Positions 34,841 through 43,732 of a stretch of 64,000 bases of DNA are shown here, one piece after another; within the stretch, counting starts at the first letter, position 1; each line of letters begins with the position of its first letter. This DNA is from Uliginosibacterium paludis. Lineage in GTDB: Bacteria > Pseudomonadota > Gammaproteobacteria > Burkholderiales > Rhodocyclaceae. The notes under the pieces were generated by a model. It saw only the letters and a list, made by a program, of their open reading frames with translations, was not told the DNA's origin and did not search any database. Position numbers and translations under genes: made by a program. The stretch is from the NCBI RefSeq assembly GCF_039631355.1, contig NZ_JBDIVF010000001.1, forward strand, positions 434,001 to 498,000, written 5' to 3'.

Positions 34841-35395
34841 ATGCCGATCCTCGCCCGCTGCGTCCAGATATCCCGAAGCCTCTTGCTGGCAGCCTGCCTG
34901 CTGCTGCCGGGCCTGCTCGGCGGTTGTGCGGCCGTGGCGGTGAGTCTGGCCGGCGCCGGCGCCGGTGCCGGCATCACGCACCAGGTCAATGGTCAGGCCA
35001 GCCGCACCTTCAGCGCACCGCTGACGCGCGTCGATGACGCGGCCCGCCTGGCTTCGCGCAAGATGCAGCTGGAAGTCAGCGAAGTCGCGACCATCGAGCG
35101 GGGCCAGGTCACCAAGGCACGCGTCAGCGGCCTCGAGATCACCATGGAAATGCAGCCCCTCTCGCCCACGCTCACACGCGTCGACGTGGTGGCGCGCAAG
35201 AATTTCTTCCTGGTCGATGGCGCGACCGCGCAGGAAATCGTCACCCAAATCGAGCGCGCACTCGATGCCATCGCGCTGCAGGAGCAGGCCGAAGCCGCCA
35301 GCGAGGCTTCGGCGCGGAACGCCGCCGCGCGCGCCTCCGAACTCGCGCCGGCCCAGAGCCGCAAGAACAACAGCAAGCGCAAGAGCGCCATCTGA
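34841..35395 (+). CDS. DUF3568-type lipoprotein
   Basis: The protein has 184 residues. The signal ends in lipobox LGGC at about residue 29, followed by a glycine/alanine stretch. The core (ASRTFSAPLTRVDDAARLA, VDVVARKNFFLVDG) matches the DUF3568 family of small periplasmic lipoproteins of unknown role. The C-terminus is basic and low in complexity. The next gene starts 67 bases later on the same strand. Confidence 0.8.
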   Translation: MPILARCVQISRSLLLAACLLLPGLLGGCAAVAVSLAGAGAGAGITHQVNGQASRTFSAPLTRVDDAARLASRKMQLEVSEVATIERGQVTKARVSGLEITMEMQPLSPTLTRVDVVARKNFFLVDGATAQEIVTQIERALDAIALQEQAEAASEASARNAAARASELAPAQSRKNNSKRKSAI

Positions 35396-35462
35396 TCCAC
35401 GCCGGCGCTACACTGCCTGCTGGCGGGCGCATCCGGGTGCCCGCGACACGGGAGGCAAGACG

Positions 35463-36083
35463 ATGTCCGGCATTCATCACTACGCAGGCTTCCTGCTTGC
35501 GATCCTGATTTTCCAGCTGATTCCCGGTCCGGGCACGCTGACCATCCTCAAGGTCACCGCACGTGCAGGCGTCTCCGCCGGCATGGGAGCCGTTGCCGGC
35601 ACGCTCGCCGGCGACCTGCTCTTCATGCTGGCGGCCACCCTGGGGCTGGCCGCCCTGCTCGGCGCGCATCCCCAGATCCTCGCGGCGCTGCAGTGGCTGG
35701 GCATTGCCTGGCTGTGCTGGCTCGGCGCACGGCTGCTGTTTGCGGGCGCAGGCCACGCGGATCAGGCGGAAGCCCGCCAGCAATCCGGCTGGGCATTTTT
35801 CCGTGAAGGCTTCCTGGTCTGCATGACGAACCCGAAGGCAATCATGTTTTTCATGGCCTTCTTCCCGCTGTTCATGACGGAGCATTCCAGCGGCATGACG
35901 CTCGCGGTCATGATGCTGCATGTGAGCCTGCTGAGCCTGATCTGGCAGAGCCTGCTGGTGCTGGGCGGCAACGCGGTCGCCCGGCGTCTGCGTCACCTGC
36001 CCGGCCTGCGTCAGGGGGCGGCCCGGCTCGCGGGCCTGGCGCTGATCGGCTTCGGCATCCGCCTCGCGCTGCAGGACCGCTGA
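35463..36083 (+). CDS. LysE/RhtB-family amino-acid exporter
   Basis: The protein has 206 residues with about six membrane helices. The N-terminal tract LIPGPGTLTILKVTARAG and the middle CMTNPKAIMFFMAFFPLF are family signatures. It should export an amino acid or related compound from the cytoplasm; the substrate cannot be told. GGGAGGC precedes the ATG at 35463. Confidence 0.9.
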   Translation: MSGIHHYAGFLLAILIFQLIPGPGTLTILKVTARAGVSAGMGAVAGTLAGDLLFMLAATLGLAALLGAHPQILAALQWLGIAWLCWLGARLLFAGAGHADQAEARQQSGWAFFREGFLVCMTNPKAIMFFMAFFPLFMTEHSSGMTLAVMMLHVSLLSLIWQSLLVLGGNAVARRLRHLPGLRQGAARLAGLALIGFGIRLALQDR

Positions 36084-36095
36084 GCGCGGCCCGGC

Positions 36096-37154
36096 TCAGA
36101 AGCCCCGGGCGGGTTCGGCGGCCGGATCGCGTCGTGCGCTCTGGCTGCGCAGGCGCAGGACGGCACGCACGAAGCCGTGATCAGAGCGCGTGCGGTCGCG
36201 CCCCTCGTTGAGATGGTCGTTGAAGTAGTCCACACGACGCACATCGCCCACGGCAAAGCGGCTGCCGGCCACGAACTCTTCCGACACCCAGATCTGGTCG
36301 AGAATTTCCGGCGAGCCCTGATGCACATGGCTGTAGGCCACATCGCGGCGCAGGCTGCTGCCGGTCTGCACGTCATAGGCGTGCCAGAGCGCGGTATCAC
36401 GCGCACTGCGGTCAAACACCACTTCGGAAGTGGCGGCGATGATCTGGCTGGTCACCGAATGCGGCTGGTCGTTGAGGTCGCCAACCAGCACCAGCGGCGT
36501 ATGGGTGCCGGCCAGGATGCTGCTGACCGTGGCACGCAAGGCGGCGGCTTCGGCGCCACGCATGATCAGCGAACGCAGCGTGGCGCGCGCCACCACCGCC
36601 GGGTCATTGCGGTCCTCCAGCGCATGGCCTGCCGCGTCGAGCAGGAACTTGGGGCGCTTGCTCTTGAGATGGACCACCAGCAGATCGAAGGTCGTGCCGC
36701 CATGCGTGCGCAGCTTCGCGTGCAGCACCGGGCGCTCGAAGTGGCCGTACTCTCCCAGCTCGGGCACCTGCAGGCTCATGCCCGGCGGAAACGCCGCAAG
36801 CGAAGTCACCTCGACCAGATCAAAGCGGGTGACAAGCCCGACACGGGGCGTGCCCTCGGCGCCGTTTTCGGCCCCGGGCGCGATCACCACCGGGTAATGC
36901 AGGCCTGAGGCCAGGGCAGCGTCGTGCAGCGCGGAGGTGTCCCACACCTCCTCGAAACAGGCCACGTCGGCATTCAGGCGCCGGATCTGCTCGCCGAGCC
37001 AGGCCACCTTGCGGGCGTACTCATGTTCGTCATAGCCCTCTTCGTTCGGATAGAAGGCATGCCCGGCGCGGGCCAGATTCAACGTGTTGAAATTGGCGAC
37101 CTGCAGCGCCTGCCAGTCCGTGTTGCCTGCTCTGCTGCCGGAATCTTCATGCAT
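36096..37154 (-). CDS. Endonuclease/exonuclease/phosphatase family protein
   Basis: The protein has 352 residues. Catalytic motifs of the DNase I-like fold are visible: NFNTLNL near the start, the metal-binding Glu in ACFEEVWD, LLVVHLKSKRP, GDLNDQPHS and the final SDHGFV. It lacks a signal peptide, so it may act in the cytoplasm on nucleic acid or a phosphoester. GGGGAG lies before the ATG at 37154. It is convergent with lysE. Confidence 0.88.
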   Translation of the reverse strand: MHEDSGSRAGNTDWQALQVANFNTLNLARAGHAFYPNEEGYDEHEYARKVAWLGEQIRRLNADVACFEEVWDTSALHDAALASGLHYPVVIAPGAENGAEGTPRVGLVTRFDLVEVTSLAAFPPGMSLQVPELGEYGHFERPVLHAKLRTHGGTTFDLLVVHLKSKRPKFLLDAAGHALEDRNDPAVVARATLRSLIMRGAEAAALRATVSSILAGTHTPLVLVGDLNDQPHSVTSQIIAATSEVVFDRSARDTALWHAYDVQTGSSLRRDVAYSHVHQGSPEILDQIWVSEEFVAGSRFAVGDVRRVDYFNDHLNEGRDRTRSDHGFVRAVLRLRSQSARRDPAAEPARGF

Positions 37155-37212
37155 GAAAGGGACTCCCCGGGATGGACACCGTTGCAGGGTTCCATGATCC
37201 GGCCCGAAATGC

Positions 37213-37236
37213 AAAAAAGCCCGCTTGCGCGGGCTT
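37213..37236 (-). terminator. Terminator of the OmpA-like gene
   Basis: On the minus strand AAGCCCGC, loop GCAA, GCGGGCTT and further T form a stem-loop with a run of six T, 25 bases after the stop at 37261. Confidence 0.85.
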
Positions 37237-37260
37237 CTTCAGGCGGCAGTGCGATCGCGC

Positions 37261-37956
37261 TCAGTAGCCGTTGCCCGCCGGGGCTGCGCTGTTGCCGCCG
37301 GGTGCGGCTTCGGCCACGAAGATCTCGACGCGGCGATTGCGGGCGCGGCCGGCGTCGGAGTTGTTGTCGGCAATCGGCTCACGCGAACCGCGGCCATCGA
37401 TCGAGATGCGCGAAGCCTGAACGCCGCGTGCCGAGAGGTACTCGCGCACGCTGGCGGCACGATTGACCGACAGCGGATTGTTGATGGCGTCCGAGCCGCG
37501 GCTGTCGGTATGACCGATCACGCGCACGGTGGTTGCGGTGTTGGCGTTGAGCGTCTGGGCGAAGCGGTCGAGCACCGGAGCGAGGTTGGGCTTGATGTCG
37601 GCGCGGTTGGTGTCGAAGGAGACATCGCTCGGCACTTCGAGCTTGAGCTGGTTGTCAGCCGTCTGGGTCACTTCGATGCCGGTGCCGGCGGCAGCCGCTT
37701 CCATTTCGGCCTTCTGCTTCTGCATGTGGGAAGACCACAGATAGCCGCCCAGGGCGCCGACCGCGGCGCCGATCGCTGCGTCACGCGCCGTATGACGGCC
37801 GCCCGTGCCCTTCGAGATGGCGGCGCCAAGCAGGGCGCCAGCCCCTGCGCCGGCACCGGTGCTGCCGGCCTTGCTGTCGGCCAGGCTGGCACAGCCGGAA
37901 AGGGTACTCAGGGTGAAGACGGTGGCCACGGCAAGCGAAACGGTTTTCTTGAACAT
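37261..37956 (-). CDS. OmpA-family lipoprotein with glycine-zipper
   Basis: The protein has 231 residues. The lipobox LSGC lies near residue 23. A glycine-zipper region (GAGAGAGALLGAAIS, AAIGAAVGALGGYL) precedes an OmpA C-terminal domain. In that domain HTDSRGSD and NNPLSVNRAASVREYL bind the meso-diaminopimelate of peptidoglycan. It should tether the outer membrane to the wall. AAGGAG stands before the ATG at 37956. Closest known type is YiaD. Confidence 0.92.
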   Translation of the reverse strand: MFKKTVSLAVATVFTLSTLSGCASLADSKAGSTGAGAGAGALLGAAISKGTGGRHTARDAAIGAAVGALGGYLWSSHMQKQKAEMEAAAAGTGIEVTQTADNQLKLEVPSDVSFDTNRADIKPNLAPVLDRFAQTLNANTATTVRVIGHTDSRGSDAINNPLSVNRAASVREYLSARGVQASRISIDGRGSREPIADNNSDAGRARNRRVEIFVAEAAPGGNSAAPAGNGY

Positions 37957-38163
37957 CGATGGAACTCCTTTTATGAGTATGGGGGTACAGCTGCGCTGGA
38001 CTGGAAATGCGGCGCAAGAATCCCGCACTGGCTCGTGCATGGCAAGCGCGCCCGAATGGCTTCACTCTAGCGCCGGATCAACGGAGGTCAATTCAATTGA
38101 GGCCGCCGTAACAGATCGCAAACGATGCGCGCGGCAAGAACCGGGCCGCCTTCCACGCCGCAC

Positions 38164-39075
38164 TCAGGCAGCGGTGGGCGGATCCCCGTCCAGACCGAAG
38201 CTCTCGCGCGCCTGCGCGAGGAAAGCCCGCGCGGCGTGGGAAAGATAGGCCTCGCGGCGCCAGATGATGGCCAGCCGCCAGGGAATCCGCGGTCGCAGCA
38301 GCGGCGTCCAGACAAAACGGGCCGGATCGAGTCGCTCACACAGGCGGCGCGGCAGCAGCGCGAGCCCCAGCCGGGCCGAAACAAGTTCGGCGATGAAATC
38401 CCACTGCCCGCTGCGTGCCGCGACGCGCGGCGCGAAACCGGCTTCGCGGCAGGCCGCGGCAATCCGGTCGGCTAGCGCAAAGCCGGTGTTGAAGAGGATC
38501 AGCGCTTCGTCGCGCAGCTCGCCGATGGCAATCGACTCCCGCGTGCCCCAGACCGATCCGGCCGGAGCGAGCAGGCACAAGTCCTCGCTCGAAAATTCCA
38601 GCGTGGCGAGGTTTTCGATGGCACAGGGCAGCACGGTCACCGCCAGCTCCTGTTCGCCATTGGCCACGCCGCGCTCCAGGTCGCGTGCGCCGTCCTCGGT
38701 CAGAATCAGCTCCACACCGGGATGGCGTTCGCGGAAAGCGCCCACCACCGGCGCGAAAAACGCACCGCCCACCATCGGGGGCAGCCCCATGCGCAGCTGA
38801 CCGCGCACGAGCTGGCCGACAGCCTCGAGCTCACCATGCAGACGCTCGGTGGCCGCCAGCACCGCCAGGCCCTGCTCATGCACCACCCGGCCGGCATCGG
38901 TGAGCCGGATGCTGCGCCCCTCGCGCAGCAGAAGCGGCGTGCCGAGCTCGTCTTCCAGCGCCCGCACCATCTTGCTGACCGCGGGCTGGGTCAGGCACAG
39001 CGCCTCGGCTGCACGGGTGAATCCCCCCAGCCGCACCACCTCGGTAAAGGCCTTGAGCACCTTCAGCTCCATCAT
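38164..39075 (-). CDS. LysR-family regulator divergent from cidAB
   Basis: The protein has 303 residues. The N-terminal helix-turn-helix (FTRAAEALCLTQPAVSKMVRALE) is standard for LysR regulators, and an effector-binding domain follows. It is divergent from cidA with 100 bases between them, so it is probably the regulator of these genes, as CidR is in other bacteria. An ATAAT-N8-ATTAT dyad lies in between. Two adjacent ATGs (39075 and 39072) are possible; GGGGGA lies directly before them, which slightly favours the second. Confidence 0.88.
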   Translation of the reverse strand: MMELKVLKAFTEVVRLGGFTRAAEALCLTQPAVSKMVRALEDELGTPLLLREGRSIRLTDAGRVVHEQGLAVLAATERLHGELEAVGQLVRGQLRMGLPPMVGGAFFAPVVGAFRERHPGVELILTEDGARDLERGVANGEQELAVTVLPCAIENLATLEFSSEDLCLLAPAGSVWGTRESIAIGELRDEALILFNTGFALADRIAAACREAGFAPRVAARSGQWDFIAELVSARLGLALLPRRLCERLDPARFVWTPLLRPRIPWRLAIIWRREAYLSHAARAFLAQARESFGLDGDPPTAA

Positions 39076-39101
39076 TCCCCCACAGCATGGATTCAATTCC
39101 A

Positions 39102-39119
39102 ATAATTCATTTTCATTAT
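39102..39119. promoter_or_regulatory. AT-rich dyad in the cid promoter
   Basis: ATAAT-N8-ATTAT between the LysR gene and cidA, a spacing and composition suited to LysR binding. It is the most AT-rich spot in the interval. Confidence 0.4.
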
Positions 39120-39175
39120 GCAGCAGCGCTGACTAGACTCATTGCATAAAAACGCATTCCCCCGGAAAACCTTCC

Positions 39176-39601
39176 ATGAACACCGTCGCCATGCCCTTCA
39201 CCGAACGCCTGCGCAAGCCGCTGCTGGTCGCCTCCCAGGTCACGCTGCTGGCCCTGATCTGGCTCAGTGCCGACTTCGTGTCGCGGCACTATCTGCCGCA
39301 GATTCCCAGCAGCCTGCTCGGCATGGCCAGCGTGCTGCTGCTCCTGGCACTGCGCGTGATCCGCCGTGACTGGCTGGCCCACGGCGCAGGCTGGCTGATC
39401 AGCGAGATGCTGCTCTTCTTCGTGCCGGCCGTGATCGCGATCATCCAGTACCCCGATCTGATCGCGCACAACGGTCTGGCCATCATGGTGGTGATTCTCG
39501 GCAGCACGGTGTGCGTGATGGCCAGCACCGCACTGGCGGTAGACGCCACCTGGCGCCTGCAGGATCGCCTTGCACGCAAGCGTGAAGGAAAACAATCATG
39601 A
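39176..39601 (+). CDS. cidA: CidA/LrgA-family holin-like protein
   Basis: The protein has 141 residues and four membrane helices. QIPSSLLGMASVLLLLAL is the typical second helix region, and LLFFVPAVIAII the third. In other bacteria these holin-like proteins act with CidB in membrane permeability, cell lysis and pyruvate or acetate handling. Its stop overlaps the cidB start by four bases (ATGA), so the two are coupled. A second ATG at 39191 could also serve as start. Confidence 0.9.
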   Translation: MNTVAMPFTERLRKPLLVASQVTLLALIWLSADFVSRHYLPQIPSSLLGMASVLLLLALRVIRRDWLAHGAGWLISEMLLFFVPAVIAIIQYPDLIAHNGLAIMVVILGSTVCVMASTALAVDATWRLQDRLARKREGKQS

Positions 39602-40281
39602 ACGGACTGATGGCTACCCTGTGGCTGCTGATCACCATTGCGCTCTACTTCGCGGTCAAGCGGGTTCATCAGCGCTTCCGCCGCCAGTGGCTCGCCCCCG
39701 TCATCGTGGTGCCGATGATCCTGATCGCGGTGCTGCTCTGCGCCCACATCCCCTATTCCGCCTACGCTTCGCGCAGCCACTGGCTGAGCTGGATGCTGGG
39801 GCCGGCCACCATCGCCTTCGCGATTCCGATCTTCGATTTCCGCGACACCATCCGCCGTCACTGGCTGCCCCTGACCGTGGGCGTGATCGTGGGCATGAGC
39901 GTGGCGGTGCTGTCCTCGGTGCTGCTCTCGCGCCTCATGCATCTGCCGGAAGCTCTGGAGCGCAGCCTGGCGGTGCGCTCGATCAGCACACCCTTCGCGA
40001 TGATCGCGGCCCCCGAGCTGGGCGGTGCGGCGGATCTGGCCGCGATCTTCGTGGTCGTGACCGGCGTCTGCGGCATGATCGTCGGCGAGTGGCTGCTGGC
40101 CTTCCTGCCGGTCCGCACCGCCATGGCCAAGGGCGCGCTTTTCGGCGCAGGGGCCCACGCGGCCGGCACGGCCACGGCGCACAGCCGCAGTTCGGATGAA
40201 GGCGTGATTGCCAGCATCACGATGATCGTGGCCGGCGTGCTGATGGTGATCGCCGCACCGTTGCTGACCGGGCTGCTCTGA
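39598..40281 (+). CDS. cidB: CidB/LrgB-family membrane protein
   Basis: The protein has 227 residues and about seven helices. Typical tracts are SVLLSRLM, SISTPFAMIAAPELGG-like KSIST-type helix (here RSISTPFAM), and FGAGAHAAGTATAHS near the C-terminus. It works with the CidA homologue immediately upstream, with a four-base overlap. Recent work on the family points to pyruvate or organic-acid transport as well as lysis control. Confidence 0.92.
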   Translation: MNGLMATLWLLITIALYFAVKRVHQRFRRQWLAPVIVVPMILIAVLLCAHIPYSAYASRSHWLSWMLGPATIAFAIPIFDFRDTIRRHWLPLTVGVIVGMSVAVLSSVLLSRLMHLPEALERSLAVRSISTPFAMIAAPELGGAADLAAIFVVVTGVCGMIVGEWLLAFLPVRTAMAKGALFGAGAHAAGTATAHSRSSDEGVIASITMIVAGVLMVIAAPLLTGLL

Positions 40282-40411
40282 CCTTAAAACATATCAGCCT
40301 CCGCGCGACGGATTCCACGCATGCCATGTAAAAATGCTTGGAGCATGGCGCGAGGCTGGTAGATTGGCAGGCAAGGAGCGCGTTCCCGGCGCTCCCACTG
40401 CGAGTAGCTTC

Positions 40412-41032
40412 ATGACAGTGCCCAAGCCCATCGAGCACGACGCCATTACCGATCTGCTCTTCCGACATTCCTTCGTTCTCGCGACGGTGCTGGGCCATCG
40501 CGACGAAACCACCCTGATTCACTCCGAACGCGTCAGCCTGCTGGCCGATGAGCTCGGCCGCGCCTGTGGTCTGGCCCGGCCCGATCTCGGCATCCTGCGC
40601 ATCGGCGCCGCCCTGCATGACGTCGGCAAGATCGGCGTGCCTGATGCCATACTGACCAAGCCAGGCAAGCTCGATGATGAGGAATGGAGCGCCATGCGCC
40701 GGCATGCCGAGATCGGCGAGGAGATCGTCCGCGCCATCGGTGTCGACGGCGCCTGCGAAGCCGCCAGCATCGTTCGCCACCATCATGAGCGCTGGGACGG
40801 CGCAGGCTACCCCGACGGCCTCCGGGGCGATGCCATTCCGCTCTGCTCGCGCATCATCTCGATCAGCGACAGCTACGACGCGATGGCGATCACCCGGCCC
40901 TATCAGCAGCCGCGTCGGCATGAAGAGATCGTGGAAGTGATGCGCTCGGAGTCCGGCACCAAGTTCGACCCGACCCTGCTGGACAGTTTCTTCGACCTGC
41001 TGGGCCACGCGGGCCCGCAGCTCGTGGACTGA
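40412..41032 (+). CDS. Single-domain HD-GYP protein, probable c-di-GMP phosphodiesterase
   Basis: The protein has 206 residues and is almost entirely the HD-GYP domain. His37 (IHSERV), the HD pair 69-70 in ALHDVGKIGVPD, and HHHERWDGAGYP with GYP at 132-134 are all intact, so it should hydrolyse c-di-GMP. There is no sensor domain or membrane segment, so control must come from a partner or from expression. The ribosome site is weak. Confidence 0.9.
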   Translation: MTVPKPIEHDAITDLLFRHSFVLATVLGHRDETTLIHSERVSLLADELGRACGLARPDLGILRIGAALHDVGKIGVPDAILTKPGKLDDEEWSAMRRHAEIGEEIVRAIGVDGACEAASIVRHHHERWDGAGYPDGLRGDAIPLCSRIISISDSYDAMAITRPYQQPRRHEEIVEVMRSESGTKFDPTLLDSFFDLLGHAGPQLVD

Positions 41033-41088
41033 ACCCGGTACTGCCGGCGAGCGGAGCCTGATCCGGCGCGGAGCAAGCTCGGGCGCGC

Positions 41089-41676
41089 TCAGCGCTCTGG
41101 CCGCATGCCTTCTGCCGGCACGGATGACAGCACGCGCCCCTCGAAAGCCAGACCTGCGGATCTGCGTTGCAGCACGCCCTCATCCAGACTCGCGCCCACC
41201 CCCGTACCCTGGTATTCCATCGGGCGCGAGAAGCGGCTGCGGTGAACACGCGGTGCCGTGGCGGCAGCCCCCACGCTGACCTCGAGTGCGAAGCTGGCCT
41301 TCTCGTTGCGCCGCGCAGCGCTTCGGACCAGATAGACCCGGATGCTGTAGATGCTGTCTGCGGGCAGCGTGCCGGCAAGATAGCGACCGGAGCTCGATCC
41401 GACGAACAGCGCCTGCTCGCGCCCGGCCTGGAGCAGATTGAAGAACGCACCTTCATTGTCGGACCGGAGCCGCACCGTGATCGGCTGGCCGGCGCGGGCG
41501 CGCACCCGGTAATCGACATAGTCGCTGCCACTGACCGTTCCGCGGCTCACCGCACCGGATTCGCCCCGCGCGAACTGCACGTCGATGACACGCGTCGCAG
41601 CCTGGGCCGCCGGCGCAAGCAGGCCCGCGCAGGCCAGAAGCAGGCAGGTCCGGAAAAATTCTTTCGGGCTGAACAT
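41089..41676 (-). CDS. Exported protein with pre-peptidase C-like beta domain
   Basis: The protein has 195 residues. A signal peptide ends AAQA near residue 26. The central tract GTVSGSDYVDYRVRARAG, followed by FNLLQAGREQALFVG, resembles the pre-peptidase C-terminal (PPC) beta-sandwich used in many secreted proteins. The C-terminal 60 residues are Arg-rich and not recognised. GGGAG lies eight bases before the ATG. Periplasmic or secreted; function unknown. Confidence 0.7.
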   Translation of the reverse strand: MFSPKEFFRTCLLLACAGLLAPAAQAATRVIDVQFARGESGAVSRGTVSGSDYVDYRVRARAGQPITVRLRSDNEGAFFNLLQAGREQALFVGSSSGRYLAGTLPADSIYSIRVYLVRSAARRNEKASFALEVSVGAAATAPRVHRSRFSRPMEYQGTGVGASLDEGVLQRRSAGLAFEGRVLSSVPAEGMRPER

Positions 41677-41911
41677 GGAATGGGCTCCCGATCCGCACAC
41701 GAAGGTGCGGCAATATCGACAGCCTGATTATTCCAGCCGGCGAGCCGGGCATTGTTTCGGTGTGTTGCCTTGAAAAGCCCGCCGCGCCGTCGCTTTGAGA
41801 TTCCGACGATGCCATCAGCATCAACGCGCCGCGCAATCCTTGCTCTCGCGCCCTCTTCCGCCCCACGCCCGCTGCGCGGGCCCTGCCCGCGCGGGACTGC
41901 AACAAAGCGTA

Positions 41912-43534
41912 TCAGGCGGCATCGGGCCGCACCGGCGCCGGCCTTGCGGCTTCCGGACTGACCCGCTTGGGCTCGGCAGGGTCAGCCATGTAGTGCGGCG
42001 ACATGATCTGCACGCCGTACTGATTGAACACGTCCTGAATGTGCGCATGCAGCTGGCTCATGACATCGGCACGCGATTGAGGTGTCGCGGGCACCGCATG
42101 ACAGACGAGACAGTATTCCGGATAGAAGTCCGACAGCGCGAGCTGATAGACCCGCGGCGGGGGCGACATGCGAACGCCCGCCGTCCGGCCAGCCGCCTCG
42201 ACCAGCATCGCCTCCACCTGACGCCAGGGCGTGTCGTAGCCGATGGTGACCGTCGTATCGATCAGGAAGCCGGCCCCCTCGACGCCGCGCGACTGGTTCT
42301 GCGTCGCCGTGCCCACGATCAGGCTGTTGGGCAGCGTGATCTCGGCGCCGCGCCCGGTGCGCAATCGCGTGGTGAAGAGGCCCAGCTCCATGACCGTGCC
42401 TTCATGCTCGCCGATACGCACATACTCGCCGCGGCGGATGGTGCGCGAATACATCAGGATCAATCCGCTCGCCGCCTGCCCGACCACGCTGGAAGCGCCC
42501 AGCGAAATCATCAGCCCCAGCAGCACCGACATGCCCTTGAACGCCTCGGTCTGCGCACCGGGCAGGTAGGGATAGGCCATCACCACCGCGAAGATCCAGA
42601 TCAGCAGCGTGACCAGCTTGCGGGTGGGGCCGGCGGTATCGCGGTCGAGCCAGCCCGCTGTCGCCTGCCCGCGCTCGACCCGTTCGAAGAGCGGGCTCAG
42701 CATGCCGGTCGCGGCTCGCGCCACAAAGAACATCAGCGCGACGATGAGCAGATTGGGAATGGCGCCGAGCATGCCGGTCACCATCCGCAGCAACACCCCC
42801 AGCAGAAAATCGTTGAGCTGCTCGCCCCACACCCGCGTGTAGGGAAAGCGCGCGAGCACCGCGGACAGCCAGGTGTAGGCAAAGACCGCACAGAGCGCCC
42901 AGCTCGCGCCGCCCAGCAACCAGCGCATGGCGTGCTGCAGGCGGTCACGCCGGACAAGCGCCATCCCCGCCAGACGCAGGCGTCCGGCCTGCTCGGCCAC
43001 CGTGCGGAGCAAGCGGCGCGCCAGCATCTGCCGCAGACGGATGACCCCCAGCACCGCGAGCACCAGCAGCACGGTTTCGCCCAGCGCGAGCAGCGCATCC
43101 TGGATCAGGGCCTGCCCGTCACGCGCTTCATGCATCTCGCGGATCGCACGCTCGAGCCGCTCGACCACCGTCTGACTCAGCGCATCGAGGCTCTCGCCGG
43201 AGAGCCGGTCGACATCCTCATTGGCGATGAAAAAGGCCATGCGGCCGCCGATCATCACGATCCGCCCGGCCGGATCAGCCTTGAGCTCGACCTGGTCAGC
43301 CTCCCGCCGCGCCAGGATTTCGCCCACATTCTGCCGCCCCCGCTCGGCCCGCTGCTCGGGCGTGGCACCGAGCAGCGGCGTCCGGAACCGGATTACGCTG
43401 CGGTTCATGAATACGAGATCCTGCGCCGTGGCCGTGGCGGCCGGCGCGCTGGCGTCCTCGGCCCGCACGGCCGGCATGCCGGTCAGCAGAACGATGGAGA
43501 GCAGCAACAGGCGGAAGAAGAAGGGCAGACGCAT
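41912..43534 (-). CDS. MscS-family mechanosensitive channel, large form
   Basis: The protein has 540 residues. A signal peptide (ending VRA) precedes a periplasmic domain of about 110 residues, then several membrane helices. The MscS core follows: the pore-lining glycine/alanine helix LGLMISLGASSVVGQAASGL, then RRGEYVRIGEHEGTVMELG and the beta domain with GRGAEITLPNSLIVG. It should open under membrane tension and release solutes on hypo-osmotic shock. GGGAAG lies before the ATG. Confidence 0.92.
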   Translation of the reverse strand: MRLPFFFRLLLLSIVLLTGMPAVRAEDASAPAATATAQDLVFMNRSVIRFRTPLLGATPEQRAERGRQNVGEILARREADQVELKADPAGRIVMIGGRMAFFIANEDVDRLSGESLDALSQTVVERLERAIREMHEARDGQALIQDALLALGETVLLVLAVLGVIRLRQMLARRLLRTVAEQAGRLRLAGMALVRRDRLQHAMRWLLGGASWALCAVFAYTWLSAVLARFPYTRVWGEQLNDFLLGVLLRMVTGMLGAIPNLLIVALMFFVARAATGMLSPLFERVERGQATAGWLDRDTAGPTRKLVTLLIWIFAVVMAYPYLPGAQTEAFKGMSVLLGLMISLGASSVVGQAASGLILMYSRTIRRGEYVRIGEHEGTVMELGLFTTRLRTGRGAEITLPNSLIVGTATQNQSRGVEGAGFLIDTTVTIGYDTPWRQVEAMLVEAAGRTAGVRMSPPPRVYQLALSDFYPEYCLVCHAVPATPQSRADVMSQLHAHIQDVFNQYGVQIMSPHYMADPAEPKRVSPEAARPAPVRPDAA

Positions 43535-43732
43535 CGACTGACTTCCCGGGCTTGAGAAGCCTTCATCTTAACGGCAGGCCGGCCCGGCACAGCCGCAAGC
43601 GATCCCTGAGGACACACTCGGACACGCCCGGGCACGCCAGGCCTCGCTGCCATATCGCTGAAATGCAGACGGCATAGACTCCCGCATCCGGCCGCCCAGC
43701 CTGCCGGACACCGCACAACACAAAGGATTACC